A stretch of 64,000 nucleotides of DNA from an uncultured Bacteroidota bacterium (GCA_903824785.1 CAIJYD010000106.1:1-64000); one strand, 5' to 3'. Shown: positions 54,616 to 63,917, counted from the first letter of the stretch. Translations and numbers: made by a program. Notes: generated by a model from the letters alone, not told the origin.

Positions 54616-54822
54616 TCAGCCCAAAGTAAACCTCACATTATTAACTTCATTAAGATCACTTTGTTCGGTTAAAGATGAAATATTTTCATATTTCCCGACT
54701 TCGACAGTGTCAAGGATTATTTCTGCATCCTTTCACGTCAGATCTGAATGGTTTCCGCCGAAACCGGATAAATCCTCTTCGTTAAAATATCCACTAAGGA
54801 TTAGAACAAAAACCTTAAAACG
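54616..54822 (-). pseudogene. Possible decayed coding sequence
   Basis: On the minus strand a frame of 69 codons reads like protein but is broken by one TGA: FNEEDLSGFGGNHSDLT, stop, then KDAEIILDTVEVGKYENISS and a C-terminal VNNVRFTLG before the final stop at 54618-54616. The amino-acid mix and even codon use suggest former coding DNA. No family was recognised and there is no start codon. Confidence 0.3.
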
Positions 54823-55178
54823 CTAAAACATATCATAATAACTTCTTTTAAAAGGAATAGTTAACTTATTTTATCAGAAGAGGTCGTTTCCACCCAAAAA
54901 CTATTGAATATTTTCAAAATACGATAAACAATTTAAAAGTTTTTCCTATTTTTAATCAAAATTAACACAGACATTTGACCATAAAAAAATCAGTCAGGAG
55001 TTTTTAATCTAAGAAATTTTTGGATGAAATTTATGCGTTTGTTTAAAACAAATAACATAGGTAAATACTAAGATTAAATATTGATATGAACCGAAAATGT
55101 TTTGCGGAAAACGAGAAATTGAATGAAGCAACTTATTTAAGAGGCTTATCCAATCTTAATAAATCCGTTTTCTTTAGG
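54823..55178. other. Intergenic region before the DUF1573 gene
   Basis: AT-rich sequence with no recognised gene. The frame of the following gene is open back to an ATG at 55086, but that N-terminal part looks uncoded: it lacks a signal peptide and precedes a proper signal sequence starting at 55179. No promoter match with both elements was found. Confidence 0.35.
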
Positions 55179-56288
55179 ATGAAAAGATTATTGTTATTTA
55201 TTGCTCTGATAATCTCTGTCAGCACTTCAAATGCACAGTTCTCGAAGGCAAAAATAGAACTCTCGGCCATAGAGCACGATTTTGGAACTTTCAAGGAAGA
55301 GGCGGGGAGACAGTCTTTTGATTTTATTATCACTAATTCAGGTACTGATCCTCTTATTATCGTTAACGTTGCGGTATCTTGCGGATGTACTAAACCTGAG
55401 TGGCCAAGGCATCCAATACCGGCTGGAGGGAAAAGTAAAATCACCGCTGTCTATGATCCGTTTGACAGACCTGGAAAGTTCAGTAAGACGCTTACTGTTT
55501 TTACTAATACCAGACCGGATATAGTTGTTCTTACTATTACTGGAGAAGTTATTCCACGCGAAAAAACTATTGAAGAATTATACCCTTTCGCTATTGGCGG
55601 GATAAGGACTGAAAGCCAGACCTTTGCCTTCTCCTCTATAAATAAAACAGAGAAGAAAATCAAGACAATGCCAATTATTAATGCATCCTCTGTCCCTGTA
55701 AAAGTGGAATTCATTGTACTACCAAAACAACCACATCTGACTTTTAAAATCTCATCCGAAATACTTAAGCCCGGTGAAAAAGGTTTTATTGAAGGAACCT
55801 ATGATGCAACAAAAAATAGTGCCTGGGGTAATATTAATGAAACAATAAAAATGAAGATTAATGGCATTATCCAGGAAAACAATTTGGATTTTTATATCTC
55901 AGCAACTCTGGTGGAAGATTTTTCTTTACTTTCAAAAGAAGATATTTTGAATGGTCCTACTTTAAAGATGGCCTCCCCAAATGTTGACCTTGGAAAAATA
56001 AAGTACTCTACACAAAACCCAGTTGAGTTTAAATTTACGAACACTGGAAAAAAGGATTTGATTATCAGACATATAAGTTCCACTTGCGGATGCATAGTCA
56101 TTAAGCAAGGGAATCGGGGTGTAGGAATAAAACCTGGAGAATCAAGTTCTATCAAAGTGACTTTCAATTCGTCTGGCTATAATGGGAAAGTTACCAAAGT
56201 AATGTATGTTTATACGAATGATCCAAAAAACTCGGAGTTATTGCTCATATTGAATGCAGATGTTGAACCACCTATAACCACAAAATAG
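55179..56288 (+). CDS. Exported DUF1573 (ASPM-SPD2-Hydin-like) two-domain protein
   Basis: A 369-residue exported protein. The ATG at 55179 is chosen because it starts a signal peptide (MKRLLLFIALIISVSTSNAQ); an ATG 93 bp upstream would bury it. Two DUF1573 immunoglobulin-like domains are seen: one near the N-terminus (EHDFGTFKEEAGRQSFDFII, SCGCTKPEW, IPAGGKSKITAVYDP) and one at the C-terminus (VDLGKIKYSTQNPVEFKFTN, STCGCIVIKQG, IKPGESSSIKVTFNSSGYNG). Each has the conserved CGC motif. A less clear middle domain links them. The family is extracytoplasmic and of unknown function. It stands alone between two gaps. Confidence 0.87.
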   Translation: MKRLLLFIALIISVSTSNAQFSKAKIELSAIEHDFGTFKEEAGRQSFDFIITNSGTDPLIIVNVAVSCGCTKPEWPRHPIPAGGKSKITAVYDPFDRPGKFSKTLTVFTNTRPDIVVLTITGEVIPREKTIEELYPFAIGGIRTESQTFAFSSINKTEKKIKTMPIINASSVPVKVEFIVLPKQPHLTFKISSEILKPGEKGFIEGTYDATKNSAWGNINETIKMKINGIIQENNLDFYISATLVEDFSLLSKEDILNGPTLKMASPNVDLGKIKYSTQNPVEFKFTNTGKKDLIIRHISSTCGCIVIKQGNRGVGIKPGESSSIKVTFNSSGYNGKVTKVMYVYTNDPKNSELLLILNADVEPPITTK

Positions 56289-56598
56289 GTTAAATGTTCA
56301 CTGTAGTTTAAGCCAGGATTTCTGAAGCCTCAAAAGGTAAATACTGCCATTCTTATAAAAACAGAATAAAAAGGAGAATAGGCACTTCAGATAGTTTCAG
56401 AAAAGAAAAATAATTCTCAAGAAGTGTGTCCAGAACAATTGTCTCTTAGCTTCAAATAACAGCTGAAAACCCTTGGAGTATTGTCAATAATAATCTATAT
56501 TTGGAAACTGCTAATAAATTAGAAAAGAATACGATGTGGAATCCCAATTCTATATTCTAATTCGTTCAAGGGTTTAAAAACATAATAAATAAAAAACT
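56289..56598. other. Intergenic region, no gene recognised
   Basis: 310 bp of AT-rich sequence between the DUF1573 and URO-D-like genes. Every frame is closed by stops, and no terminator-like stem or promoter with both elements was found. Confidence 0.35.
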
Positions 56599-57687
56599 AT
56601 GGATAATAATAAGTGGGTTCTTGAATTGGAGGGGAAACCTGATTTTGAAATCGCAATGAAACGGATATACGCCTGGTACGAACAGGAAATGATTGATCGG
56701 CCTCCTATTCGTTTCTCGGCCCATAACGAAGAGTTTACATTTAAGGAGATTAAGTCTGCAAAAAAATGGACATCACTTAAAGACAGATGGTTTGATGCAG
56801 AGTTTCAGGTAGATTTTTACCTGGAATTAATTAAAGGTAAGAAGTTTTATGCAGAGACCTTTCCTGTCTTTTGGCCAAATCTGGGCCCTGCTCTCTATGC
56901 AGCATTTTATGGAACCGAAATGGAATATAAGGAAGTAACAACATTCTCAATACCAATAGTGATAGAATGGGATGATATCAGCACTATAAAGCTTAACAAA
57001 CAAAATCAGTATTTTATCAAACTTGAGGAGCTCACTAAATTAGCTCTCCAAAAATGTCAGGGTAAATTCATGGTGGGATTTACGGATTTGATGCCGGGAA
57101 TGGATTGCGTAGCTGCATGGCGCGAACCTCAGCAGTTGTGTATTGATCTTTGTTTGGATCCTGACAAAGTAAAAGAGATGGGAATTCTTGCTTCGCGTGA
57201 TTTTCATCCATTATTTGATCATTTTGACGATATGCTTAAAGCCCACAACCAATTGTCTGTAACATGGATGGGTATTCCATCATTCAGCAAAATGCATATT
57301 CCAAGCTGTGATTTTTCTGCCATGATCTCCACTGAACAATTTGAAGAATTTTGCCTTCCTCTTATTCAACATGAAGTTGAAGGCATAGAACATAATATTT
57401 TCCACCTTGACGGGAAAGGGGTAGCCCGGCATGTAGACCTGGTACTTCAAATGAAGGAAATAAACGCTGTTCAATGGGTACAGGGAATGGGCAAGGACAC
57501 GCCTATTATGCAATGGATTCCTCTTTTAAAGAAAATCCAGTCAGCTGGAAAATCGCTGGTGATAGATTTACAAGTTGATGAACTTGAGGATTTTATTAAG
57601 GCGATGGATCCCAAAGGATTAATGCTATGTATTTCGGCTGATGAAGCTATTCAGCCTGATATTATTAAAAGAATCGAAAAGTGGTGA
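56599..57687 (+). CDS. URO-D superfamily protein (second, divergent copy)
   Basis: A 362-residue URO-D-like barrel protein. The start KWVLELEGKPDFEIAMKRIY with DRPPIRFSAHNEE marks a subgroup different from the protein at 17330-18409. The middle region is GKFMVGFTDLMPGMDCVAAW and WMGIPSFSKMHIPSCDFSAM; the later motif HLDGKGVARHVDLVLQM replaces the HSCG-type HxC site, so a Zn-thiolate centre is less likely. The end has LMLCISADEAIQPD. It has no signal peptide. Such proteins often accompany exported sugar-modifying enzymes in Bacteroidota and Planctomycetes; the reaction is unknown. Confidence 0.72.
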   Translation: MDNNKWVLELEGKPDFEIAMKRIYAWYEQEMIDRPPIRFSAHNEEFTFKEIKSAKKWTSLKDRWFDAEFQVDFYLELIKGKKFYAETFPVFWPNLGPALYAAFYGTEMEYKEVTTFSIPIVIEWDDISTIKLNKQNQYFIKLEELTKLALQKCQGKFMVGFTDLMPGMDCVAAWREPQQLCIDLCLDPDKVKEMGILASRDFHPLFDHFDDMLKAHNQLSVTWMGIPSFSKMHIPSCDFSAMISTEQFEEFCLPLIQHEVEGIEHNIFHLDGKGVARHVDLVLQMKEINAVQWVQGMGKDTPIMQWIPLLKKIQSAGKSLVIDLQVDELEDFIKAMDPKGLMLCISADEAIQPDIIKRIEKW

Positions 57688-57928
57688 ATTATTATCCCGG
57701 TTTTTTGGTTTTAAATAAGGCGGTGCACTGAAAGTTATTTCACTTTCTTAATTTTACTTTTCACCGGGAAATTGTTTTACCAAAAAATTGATATAATAAT
57801 TTATTGAATATCCTTACATCGGGGAACCTATAAGCCACAACCTGCTGGTTAGACTAAGCGAATGCACCAGATGGGATTCGACCAATGCTTAACAATATTA
57901 CAAATCATAAATAACTAATTATATATCC

Positions 57929-58615
57929 ATGAAAACAAAATCCTTTCAGACGATTATTATCCTTCTATTCTTAACAGTTGGCTTTTCTGTTGATTCCTCA
58001 GCGCAGTCCAGATCAAAGAAAATAAGAAGTCCAAAGAATTCAAAAACCGAAACTATACATCTATTTAATGGAAAGGATTTGAATAACTGGATTTTTAAAC
58101 TAAAAGATCCATCTGCTGATCCATCAAAAGTATTCAAAGTTCAAAACGGTTTACTTCTTATCACAGGGACTCCTTTTGGTTACATGAGAACCAAAGACTC
58201 ATTTTCCGATTACACTCTGGATGTGGAATGGCGGTGGCCTGTAGAGCCAGGCAACAGCGGTGTATTTGTCCATACACAAGTACCTGATACAATCCCTCTG
58301 AAGGTTATTGAAGTCCAGCTGGCAGCTGGAAACGCTGGCGATTTTATGTGCGGACAAGGAGTTTCCATGAATGAATGTACAGACAAAACCAAAAGGACTG
58401 TAAAAAAACTTGCTCCCTCTTCAGAAAAACCGATAGGCGAATGGAATATCATGAAAGTTGTTTGCAAAGCCAATACAATAGAGGTAACCGTTAATGGTAC
58501 ATTCCAGAACAAGGGAACCAATGTGTCTTTGAGCAGCGGACATATCTGCCTTCAAAGCGAAGGTAAGAACATTGAATTTAGAAAAATTACGCTTACTCGG
58601 GATATTCATAAATAA
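57929..58615 (+). CDS. Exported DUF1080 protein (3-keto-glycoside hydrolase family)
   Basis: A 228-residue exported protein with a signal peptide (IIILLFLTVGFSVDSSAQ) and a DUF1080 (PF06439) concanavalin-like domain. Family motifs: IHLFNGKDLNNWIF, LLLITGTPFGYMRTKDSFSD, YTLDVEWRWP, NSGVFVHTQVPD, KVIEVQLAAGNAGDF, EWNIMKVVCKANTIEV and GHICLQSEGKNIEFRKI. Characterised members act on 3-keto-glycosides made by Gfo/Idh-type glycoside 3-dehydrogenases. That matches the many exported Gfo/Idh proteins in this window, so the pair may run a 3-keto route of glycoside cleavage (inference). Confidence 0.85.
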   Translation: MKTKSFQTIIILLFLTVGFSVDSSAQSRSKKIRSPKNSKTETIHLFNGKDLNNWIFKLKDPSADPSKVFKVQNGLLLITGTPFGYMRTKDSFSDYTLDVEWRWPVEPGNSGVFVHTQVPDTIPLKVIEVQLAAGNAGDFMCGQGVSMNECTDKTKRTVKKLAPSSEKPIGEWNIMKVVCKANTIEVTVNGTFQNKGTNVSLSSGHICLQSEGKNIEFRKITLTRDIHK

Positions 58616-58729
58616 TTTAATGCTTTTGATTAATACCCTTTTAGATCTAAATAATCCTGAGAAATCAAAAGAAATGCCATTACGCCTGAAAATCCAAGAC
58701 AAGAATTCAGCAAAACTATAATGCTGTTT

Positions 58730-59866
58730 TTAGTTAAGTTTATAAACTATATTTCTCGGAATCAATGCTTTCTCCTTAATAATGAGGAGAGAATCTTTCA
58801 TCTCAATTTTATCAACACCTTTATAATCTTCAGGAATTTTGGCCAAAAAAGCTGTAAAAGATTTACTGATAACCTCATCTGCATCAATAAAATCATAAAT
58901 ATTCTGACCAAATATTTTACCTTTTTTTGCTACAACAGGTAATGTTTCATGTAATCCGGTTGTCCCGAATTCCATTCCATAAGCCTCAGGGATACCATTT
59001 TGCATTAACCGCCAGAAGTTTATCCATGGATAATCTGCTATTTCCCAAATATATCCCAACATAATATTTTTCTTTGAATTGCAAGCAGTTACCCATCCAT
59101 ATTTGTCATCCTGATTGTATACAAAAGAAGATACCCTTGGCCATTTATTTCTAAATTGTCGGAAACTGACTTTTTCCCCATCGTGAATTCCAACAGGCCA
59201 TTTTAAAACAATTTCCTCCTGATTCATGCTGGCATCTTCTTTACCTTCAAATCCTTTTACGGTATTATTATCAAAAAGGGTTGTAGTGTCAAGAAATGGA
59301 GGAGCAATTGATACATGTTGCACAATATTAAAGATACGTCCATATTTATTCAGGTTTTTTATTTCCTCTGTGACAAAGTATACCGGATCTTTTTCAGATA
59401 ATTCAATTTTCCTTGTCAATTGCAACCCTCCCATTGGCAAGCTGCACATCATTAAACAGCTTATTTTCCCTTTCTGGGTAACCGGTTCGGCTAGCATTCT
59501 CCATACTTCTGTACTAGCCTCGCCATGGTGATGAAAACCATTTGCTTCTTCTGACGGGGTGGGAGGCCCCCAACGATCAAAACAAAGAAAATGTCCCATA
59601 AAAGGAGGATTCAATGTGTCTTTCATTCGCCAGTTAATCGGATTAATTGGGATATCCTTAAGATGGAAATCAAAAAATGCTCCACCTTTTAAGTTTACCA
59701 TAAGCACCACATTATTGGTTTCCAACTTTACAATGGTTTTTGCAACAGTATCTTTTTGAATAGATCCATTCAATACTTGATCAGATTTACTAACACTCTT
59801 CTTTTGCTGGCATGAGAAGCAAAAAGATAGTGTTACAATTATTAAACAAAAAGGGATTTTTATCAT
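58730..59866 (-). CDS. Lipoprotein of unknown function, mutarotase-like
   Basis: A 378-residue lipoprotein: signal peptide with lipobox LSFCFSC-QQ. The body looks like a galactose-mutarotase-type beta-sandwich: VVLMVNLKGGAFFDFHLKDI, FLCFDRWGPPTPSEEANGFH with HHGEAS after it, ISCLMMCSLPMGGLQLTRKI, ISIAPPFLD and the end region MEFGTTGLHETLPVVAKKGK. The His-rich FHHHGEAS segment is a possible active-site feature. No named family was assigned with certainty; DUF4380-like is one possibility. It lies on the minus strand downstream of an exported amidohydrolase gene (51-bp gap), and converges on the DUF1080 gene. Confidence 0.65.
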   Translation of the reverse strand: MIKIPFCLIIVTLSFCFSCQQKKSVSKSDQVLNGSIQKDTVAKTIVKLETNNVVLMVNLKGGAFFDFHLKDIPINPINWRMKDTLNPPFMGHFLCFDRWGPPTPSEEANGFHHHGEASTEVWRMLAEPVTQKGKISCLMMCSLPMGGLQLTRKIELSEKDPVYFVTEEIKNLNKYGRIFNIVQHVSIAPPFLDTTTLFDNNTVKGFEGKEDASMNQEEIVLKWPVGIHDGEKVSFRQFRNKWPRVSSFVYNQDDKYGWVTACNSKKNIMLGYIWEIADYPWINFWRLMQNGIPEAYGMEFGTTGLHETLPVVAKKGKIFGQNIYDFIDADEVISKSFTAFLAKIPEDYKGVDKIEMKDSLLIIKEKALIPRNIVYKLN

Positions 59867-59917
59867 ATTTGATATTTTGTGTTAACTAATCGGTTCCTTA
59901 AACATGCTAACTCTTTT

Positions 59918-61300
59918 TCAATGGGCATCATTGGGAGAGGTTAATGGCCTGGTGTTAAAAAATCTGGCAGAATTGTTCATCCAATGTCCAGTCTGATTGG
60001 ATATGTTTTTCGGTGTAACCGCAGGTGCTGGCAATACCGATTGTGGGTCACATACTATACCTTGATGAATCACACGAAATATAGTGCGGGTGTTGCGTAT
60101 ATCCTCCAGGGGATTGGCATTGAGGATTACCATATCAGCTATTTTGCCATTCTCAATACTCCCGAGGTTATTAGTCTGCTTAAGCGCATGAGCATTGTTT
60201 ATGGTGGCACATTTTAATGCAGCGGCTGGAGACAAACCTGACTCCACAAGAAGCACAAGTTCATCATGCAAAGCGAACCCAGGTGGACAATATGGCTCCG
60301 GAGTATCAGTTCCCGCAAGCAGAGTGACTCCTGCCCGATAAAGGGTATAGGTGAGGTTCTTATAAGTGTCCATCTTGCTCTTCCTTAACTGTCGGTTTTG
60401 TTCGTTAAATTTTGGATCAGTTCTATATTCATCCCAAACTGACAGCAATGTATCAGGCACATAGCAGTTGTCTGTACTTTGCCATACTTCTGGAAGGTCT
60501 GGCAAGTAAATCATGTTCTTGAAAACCACAAGCGTGGGATCGACCATCATCCCTTGTGCTGCCATTTTCCCGATCATTAGGGAATCGTTTGAAACGCCCC
60601 AGATATGCTCTATTACGTCAAGGCCCCAATCTATGGCATTTTTAGTCTTAACATACCGTAACGGCAGATGAGCAGAAACAGTTAACCCATGCCTATGTCC
60701 TTCCTCTATCACTTTTTTAAAAACAGTTGTATCAATCCCTACATACATTTTGAGGGTAGTAATACCATACGAAACCAATGTGTCGATATAACCGGGTACT
60801 CTGGCAGGATCATTAATTGTATATCCTGCGGTATGCATAGGATTTAAGCCATCTATAAGCGGACTACACATGAAAACGGTGGGACATGTTTCGCGATGTG
60901 TTTCAGCAAAATCAGCCACTTCTTTCTGAGGTACTATCTGGTCACCAATATCCCTGACAGAAGTGACACCATTTCCAAGGTAGAGAGGCAGAACATCCTC
61001 GCCTTTTACATTCACTTTATCGAGAAGGAAAACGAGATGTACATGCGCATCAATCAGGCCTGGTATTACATACTTATCCGAGCCATCTATAATCTGACAA
61101 TTGTATGGTAATTTAATAGGATTGTCTCGTGATCCAATTGCTGTAATTCGGTCTCCTGCAATAAGTATTGTACTATTGGGGAGCATTGAACCTGTAATCG
61201 GGTCAAATAGGTTCGTATTGGTAATTGCCAGCCGACTACAATATTGAAACAGAAAAGGTGCAAAAAGGGATATGAGAAATATTATCGATTTTGTTCTCAT
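59918..61300 (-). CDS. Exported amidohydrolase (imidazolonepropionase/prolidase-like)
   Basis: A 460-residue amidohydrolase-1 protein with a lipoprotein-type signal (IIFLISLFAPFLFQYC-S). The metal-dependent barrel shows the HxH of strand 1 in GLIDAHVHLVFL, a Lys in ITTLKMYVGID (possible carbamylated metal ligand), His residues in LTVSAHLPLRYV and DVIEHIWGV, and the Asp in TLLAGTDTPEPY. The small beta-sandwich halves flank it (NSTILIAGDRITAIG, GKIADMVILNANPLEDI). It is probably in one transcript with the lipoprotein gene at 58730 and the Gfo/Idh genes upstream. Relatives cleave cyclic amides or Xaa-Pro dipeptides; substrate not assigned. Confidence 0.88.
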   Translation of the reverse strand: MRTKSIIFLISLFAPFLFQYCSRLAITNTNLFDPITGSMLPNSTILIAGDRITAIGSRDNPIKLPYNCQIIDGSDKYVIPGLIDAHVHLVFLLDKVNVKGEDVLPLYLGNGVTSVRDIGDQIVPQKEVADFAETHRETCPTVFMCSPLIDGLNPMHTAGYTINDPARVPGYIDTLVSYGITTLKMYVGIDTTVFKKVIEEGHRHGLTVSAHLPLRYVKTKNAIDWGLDVIEHIWGVSNDSLMIGKMAAQGMMVDPTLVVFKNMIYLPDLPEVWQSTDNCYVPDTLLSVWDEYRTDPKFNEQNRQLRKSKMDTYKNLTYTLYRAGVTLLAGTDTPEPYCPPGFALHDELVLLVESGLSPAAALKCATINNAHALKQTNNLGSIENGKIADMVILNANPLEDIRNTRTIFRVIHQGIVCDPQSVLPAPAVTPKNISNQTGHWMNNSARFFNTRPLTSPNDAH

Positions 61301-61347
61301 TTGCTTATGCGAAAATTAAATGAATTCCATTTTAAGCACATAATAAA

Positions 61348-62568
61348 TTACAACTTATACTGAGGAATCTTCATTAGCTCTCCGTTTTTCAAGGCAGATT
61401 GATGTGCAATAATTCCGGGTACTGTCAGATTAAGAGCCATTGCAATATCTACCAGAGGCTTACGATCCTGAAGGATTGAAGTAATAAATTCATCCATCAG
61501 GCGCCCTTGCGATCCACCATGACCTCCTGCTTCCACTCCCGGGGGGAGTGGCGGGCGAGTTAGTTTAGGTAAAAACTTTTCTTGCCCTTCATATTTTTCA
61601 TAGAAAGAGCCCTTTTGTCCTCGAAGTCGCCCTACAACCCCATCATGACCCGGGGTATCCCAGCTTACTGCCATTCTGGACATTCCGCCTTCACTTGTCC
61701 GAAATTGTGCGATTTCAGTCCCAAATGGATTCTTAAATTTGTTATTTTCAGGCTTCAAATGGTCAACAATACTTGGTATTCCCAAACAGGAAACTTCAGT
61801 AAAACTTCCTCCGGTAGAACATATATAATAGGCGTTTGAATGTGTCGGATACCATTGCGGAGGCCCACCAACACGCCATTCTTTATAGGATGGCAGAGGT
61901 TTCGATGTATAATGATAATACTCCCCTTCTGAGTAGATGAGCTTACCAAATCCGTCAGCATTATAAATCTGCCGCATGGCATAAAGGTCTTCATAAAACA
62001 TTGATGTTTCGAACATCATGTAATTCAGACCGCTCTTTTTCACCTCCTCAAATAGTTTATCTGCATCTTCCAGAGATCCATATGCCGCCGGAACATTTAC
62101 AGCCACGTGCTTGCCATGCCTGAGTGCCTCAATGCAGTGCCTAGGATGACTGGGAGCATCTGTTGAAATCATTACGGCATCAATATTCTTATCTTTAACA
62201 AGTTCCTCAAGTGACGGATAGGTTTTATTACACCGGGTTACTTTAGCCAACTCAGCACAACGATCAGGGAAAAGGTCGCTGACTGCTACTACTTCAACAT
62301 TGGGATGATTCTGAAAACCAAAGGCTGCGCTGAATTTACATAATCCATACCCGACCAAACCAACGCGGATCTTACGGTCAGAAGAGGGAACCCATACCTG
62401 AGACGAATCTGGTTTCTCAGAAACACTTTCGAGTCCCATGATTTTCTCTGCCGGCTTACCTCCTCCTTTACAGCCAAACTGTTGCAGTCCTAGTGTTGCA
62501 AAGCCAAGCCCGGCCAATTTAAGAAAATTACGCCGCCCGGATGGATTAATATTCTCTTCCTTAATCAT
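61348..62568 (-). CDS. Tat-exported Gfo/Idh/MocA oxidoreductase, tandem copy A
   Basis: A 406-residue protein with a twin-arginine signal and lipobox (GRRNFLKLAGLGFATLGL, then QQFGC). The Rossmann domain (IRVGLVGYGLCKFSAAFGFQ, NVEVVAVSDLFPDRCAEL) is followed by AVMISTDAPSHPRHCIEAL and, in place of the EKP motif, HVAVNVPAAYGSLEDAD, so the usual catalytic Lys is replaced. The C-terminal part has GGHGGSQGRLMDEFITSILQ and ends LMKIPQYKL. It is clearly a duplicate of the gene at 62697 and, by its C-terminus, of the partial gene at 63973. Exported NAD-binding members may act on glycosides; function unknown. Confidence 0.86.
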   Translation of the reverse strand: MIKEENINPSGRRNFLKLAGLGFATLGLQQFGCKGGGKPAEKIMGLESVSEKPDSSQVWVPSSDRKIRVGLVGYGLCKFSAAFGFQNHPNVEVVAVSDLFPDRCAELAKVTRCNKTYPSLEELVKDKNIDAVMISTDAPSHPRHCIEALRHGKHVAVNVPAAYGSLEDADKLFEEVKKSGLNYMMFETSMFYEDLYAMRQIYNADGFGKLIYSEGEYYHYTSKPLPSYKEWRVGGPPQWYPTHSNAYYICSTGGSFTEVSCLGIPSIVDHLKPENNKFKNPFGTEIAQFRTSEGGMSRMAVSWDTPGHDGVVGRLRGQKGSFYEKYEGQEKFLPKLTRPPLPPGVEAGGHGGSQGRLMDEFITSILQDRKPLVDIAMALNLTVPGIIAHQSALKNGELMKIPQYKL

Positions 62569-62696
62569 AAATTGTATAGGTTAGATAAGTTAAAAAACTA
62601 TCGCTTAAAAGAACACATCAGGTTTATCTCTACATTCCCCTTAAACCTATTCCCTAAAGGATCAGATCCTGACCATCAATTAGTTAAAATCAGTTA

Positions 62697-63917
62697 TCAG
62701 AATTTATATTGTGGAATTTTCATCCATTCTCCACCCTTCATCGCTGATTCATGGGCAACAATACCTGAGACTGTCATATTCAGAGCTACGGCAACATCAA
62801 CCAGCGGTTTACGATTCTGAAGTATTGCTGTTACAAATTCATCCATAAGCCTGCCATGAGAACCCCCATGACCTCCTGCTTCAATGCCTGGAGGAAGTGA
62901 CGGACGAATCAGTCCCGGAAGATTTTTTTCAAGCCCCTCGTATTTTCCATAGAATGAACCTTTCTGTCCCCGAATACGACCGATTTCTCCACTAAAACCA
63001 GGAGTGTCGGCACTTCTTGACATCCGTGCCATTCCTCCTTCACTTGTGCGGAATAGTGCAATCTCTGTGGCAAACGGATTATTGTAACTGTTATTCCCTT
63101 TCTGGTAACGCTCCATAGTGCTGGGGGTTCCAAGACAGGATACTTCTGTAAAACTTCCATCCGTAACACCAATATAGTAAGCATTGGAGTGAGTCGGATA
63201 CCATTGTGGTGGCATACCATGACGCCAGTTTTTATAAGAATCTATCCCCTTTTCTGAATAGTGCCAATATTCACCTTCGGAATATATGAGTTTCCCAAAG
63301 CCACCTGCATTGTAAATCTGGCGCATAGCGTAAAGATCCTCATGAAAACATGAAGTCTCGAACATCATGTATGTTAGTCCGCTTTTCTTTACTGCTTCAT
63401 ATAACTTATCAGCCTCCTCCAAAGATCCGAAAACTGCAGGAACGTTTATAGCAACATGCTTCCCGTGTTTAAGGGCATCAATAGCGTGCCGGGCATGACT
63501 TGCAGCATCAGTAGAAATCATTACAGCTTCTATTTTGTCATCTTTTATAAGTTCCTCCAGTGATGGATAGGTCTTTTTACACCCGGTTACTTTCGCCAAT
63601 TCTGCGCAACGATCTGGGAAAAGGTCGCTAACTGCTACAATCTCTACGTTAGGATGGTTCTGAAAACCAAAGGCAGCACTGAATTTGCAGACACCGTATC
63701 CGATTAATCCTACCCGGATCTTTCGGTCCGAAACAGGAACCCACGGGTTTAAAATTTCAGGTTTTTCTGCAACATTCGAAAGGCCTTCAATGGCAGGAGC
63801 GGGTTTTTCTCCTCCTTTGCAGCCGATCTGCTGCAGCCCAAGTGCCGCTGCGCCAAGACCAGTAAGTTTAATGAATTTGCGCCGGCTTGAAAGATGATTA
63901 AAAGGGTTATTTCTCAT
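62697..63917 (-). CDS. Tat-exported Gfo/Idh/MocA oxidoreductase, tandem copy B
   Basis: A 406-residue duplicate of copy A with the same exact length: twin-arginine signal (SRRKFIKLTGLGAAALGL) and lipobox (QQIGC), Rossmann start (IRVGLIGYGVCKFSAAFGFQ), SDLFPDRCAELAKVTGCKKT, HVAINVPAVFGSLEEADK (no EKP), and the C-terminal GGHGGSHGRLMDEFVTAILQ ending WMKIPQYKF. Most positions match copy A by eye, including the unusual YGVCKFSAAFGFQNHPNVE stretch, so the duplication is fairly young. It lies 128 bp upstream of copy A on the same strand. A lipid-anchored or periplasmic NAD-dependent enzyme is inferred. Confidence 0.86.
   Translation of the reverse strand: MRNNPFNHLSSRRKFIKLTGLGAAALGLQQIGCKGGEKPAPAIEGLSNVAEKPEILNPWVPVSDRKIRVGLIGYGVCKFSAAFGFQNHPNVEIVAVSDLFPDRCAELAKVTGCKKTYPSLEELIKDDKIEAVMISTDAASHARHAIDALKHGKHVAINVPAVFGSLEEADKLYEAVKKSGLTYMMFETSCFHEDLYAMRQIYNAGGFGKLIYSEGEYWHYSEKGIDSYKNWRHGMPPQWYPTHSNAYYIGVTDGSFTEVSCLGTPSTMERYQKGNNSYNNPFATEIALFRTSEGGMARMSRSADTPGFSGEIGRIRGQKGSFYGKYEGLEKNLPGLIRPSLPPGIEAGGHGGSHGRLMDEFVTAILQNRKPLVDVAVALNMTVSGIVAHESAMKGGEWMKIPQYKF

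Noticed and set aside
55086-55178. Upstream ATG of the DUF1573 gene
   Set aside because: It would put 31 charged residues before a clear signal peptide; the ATG at 55179 begins that signal directly.
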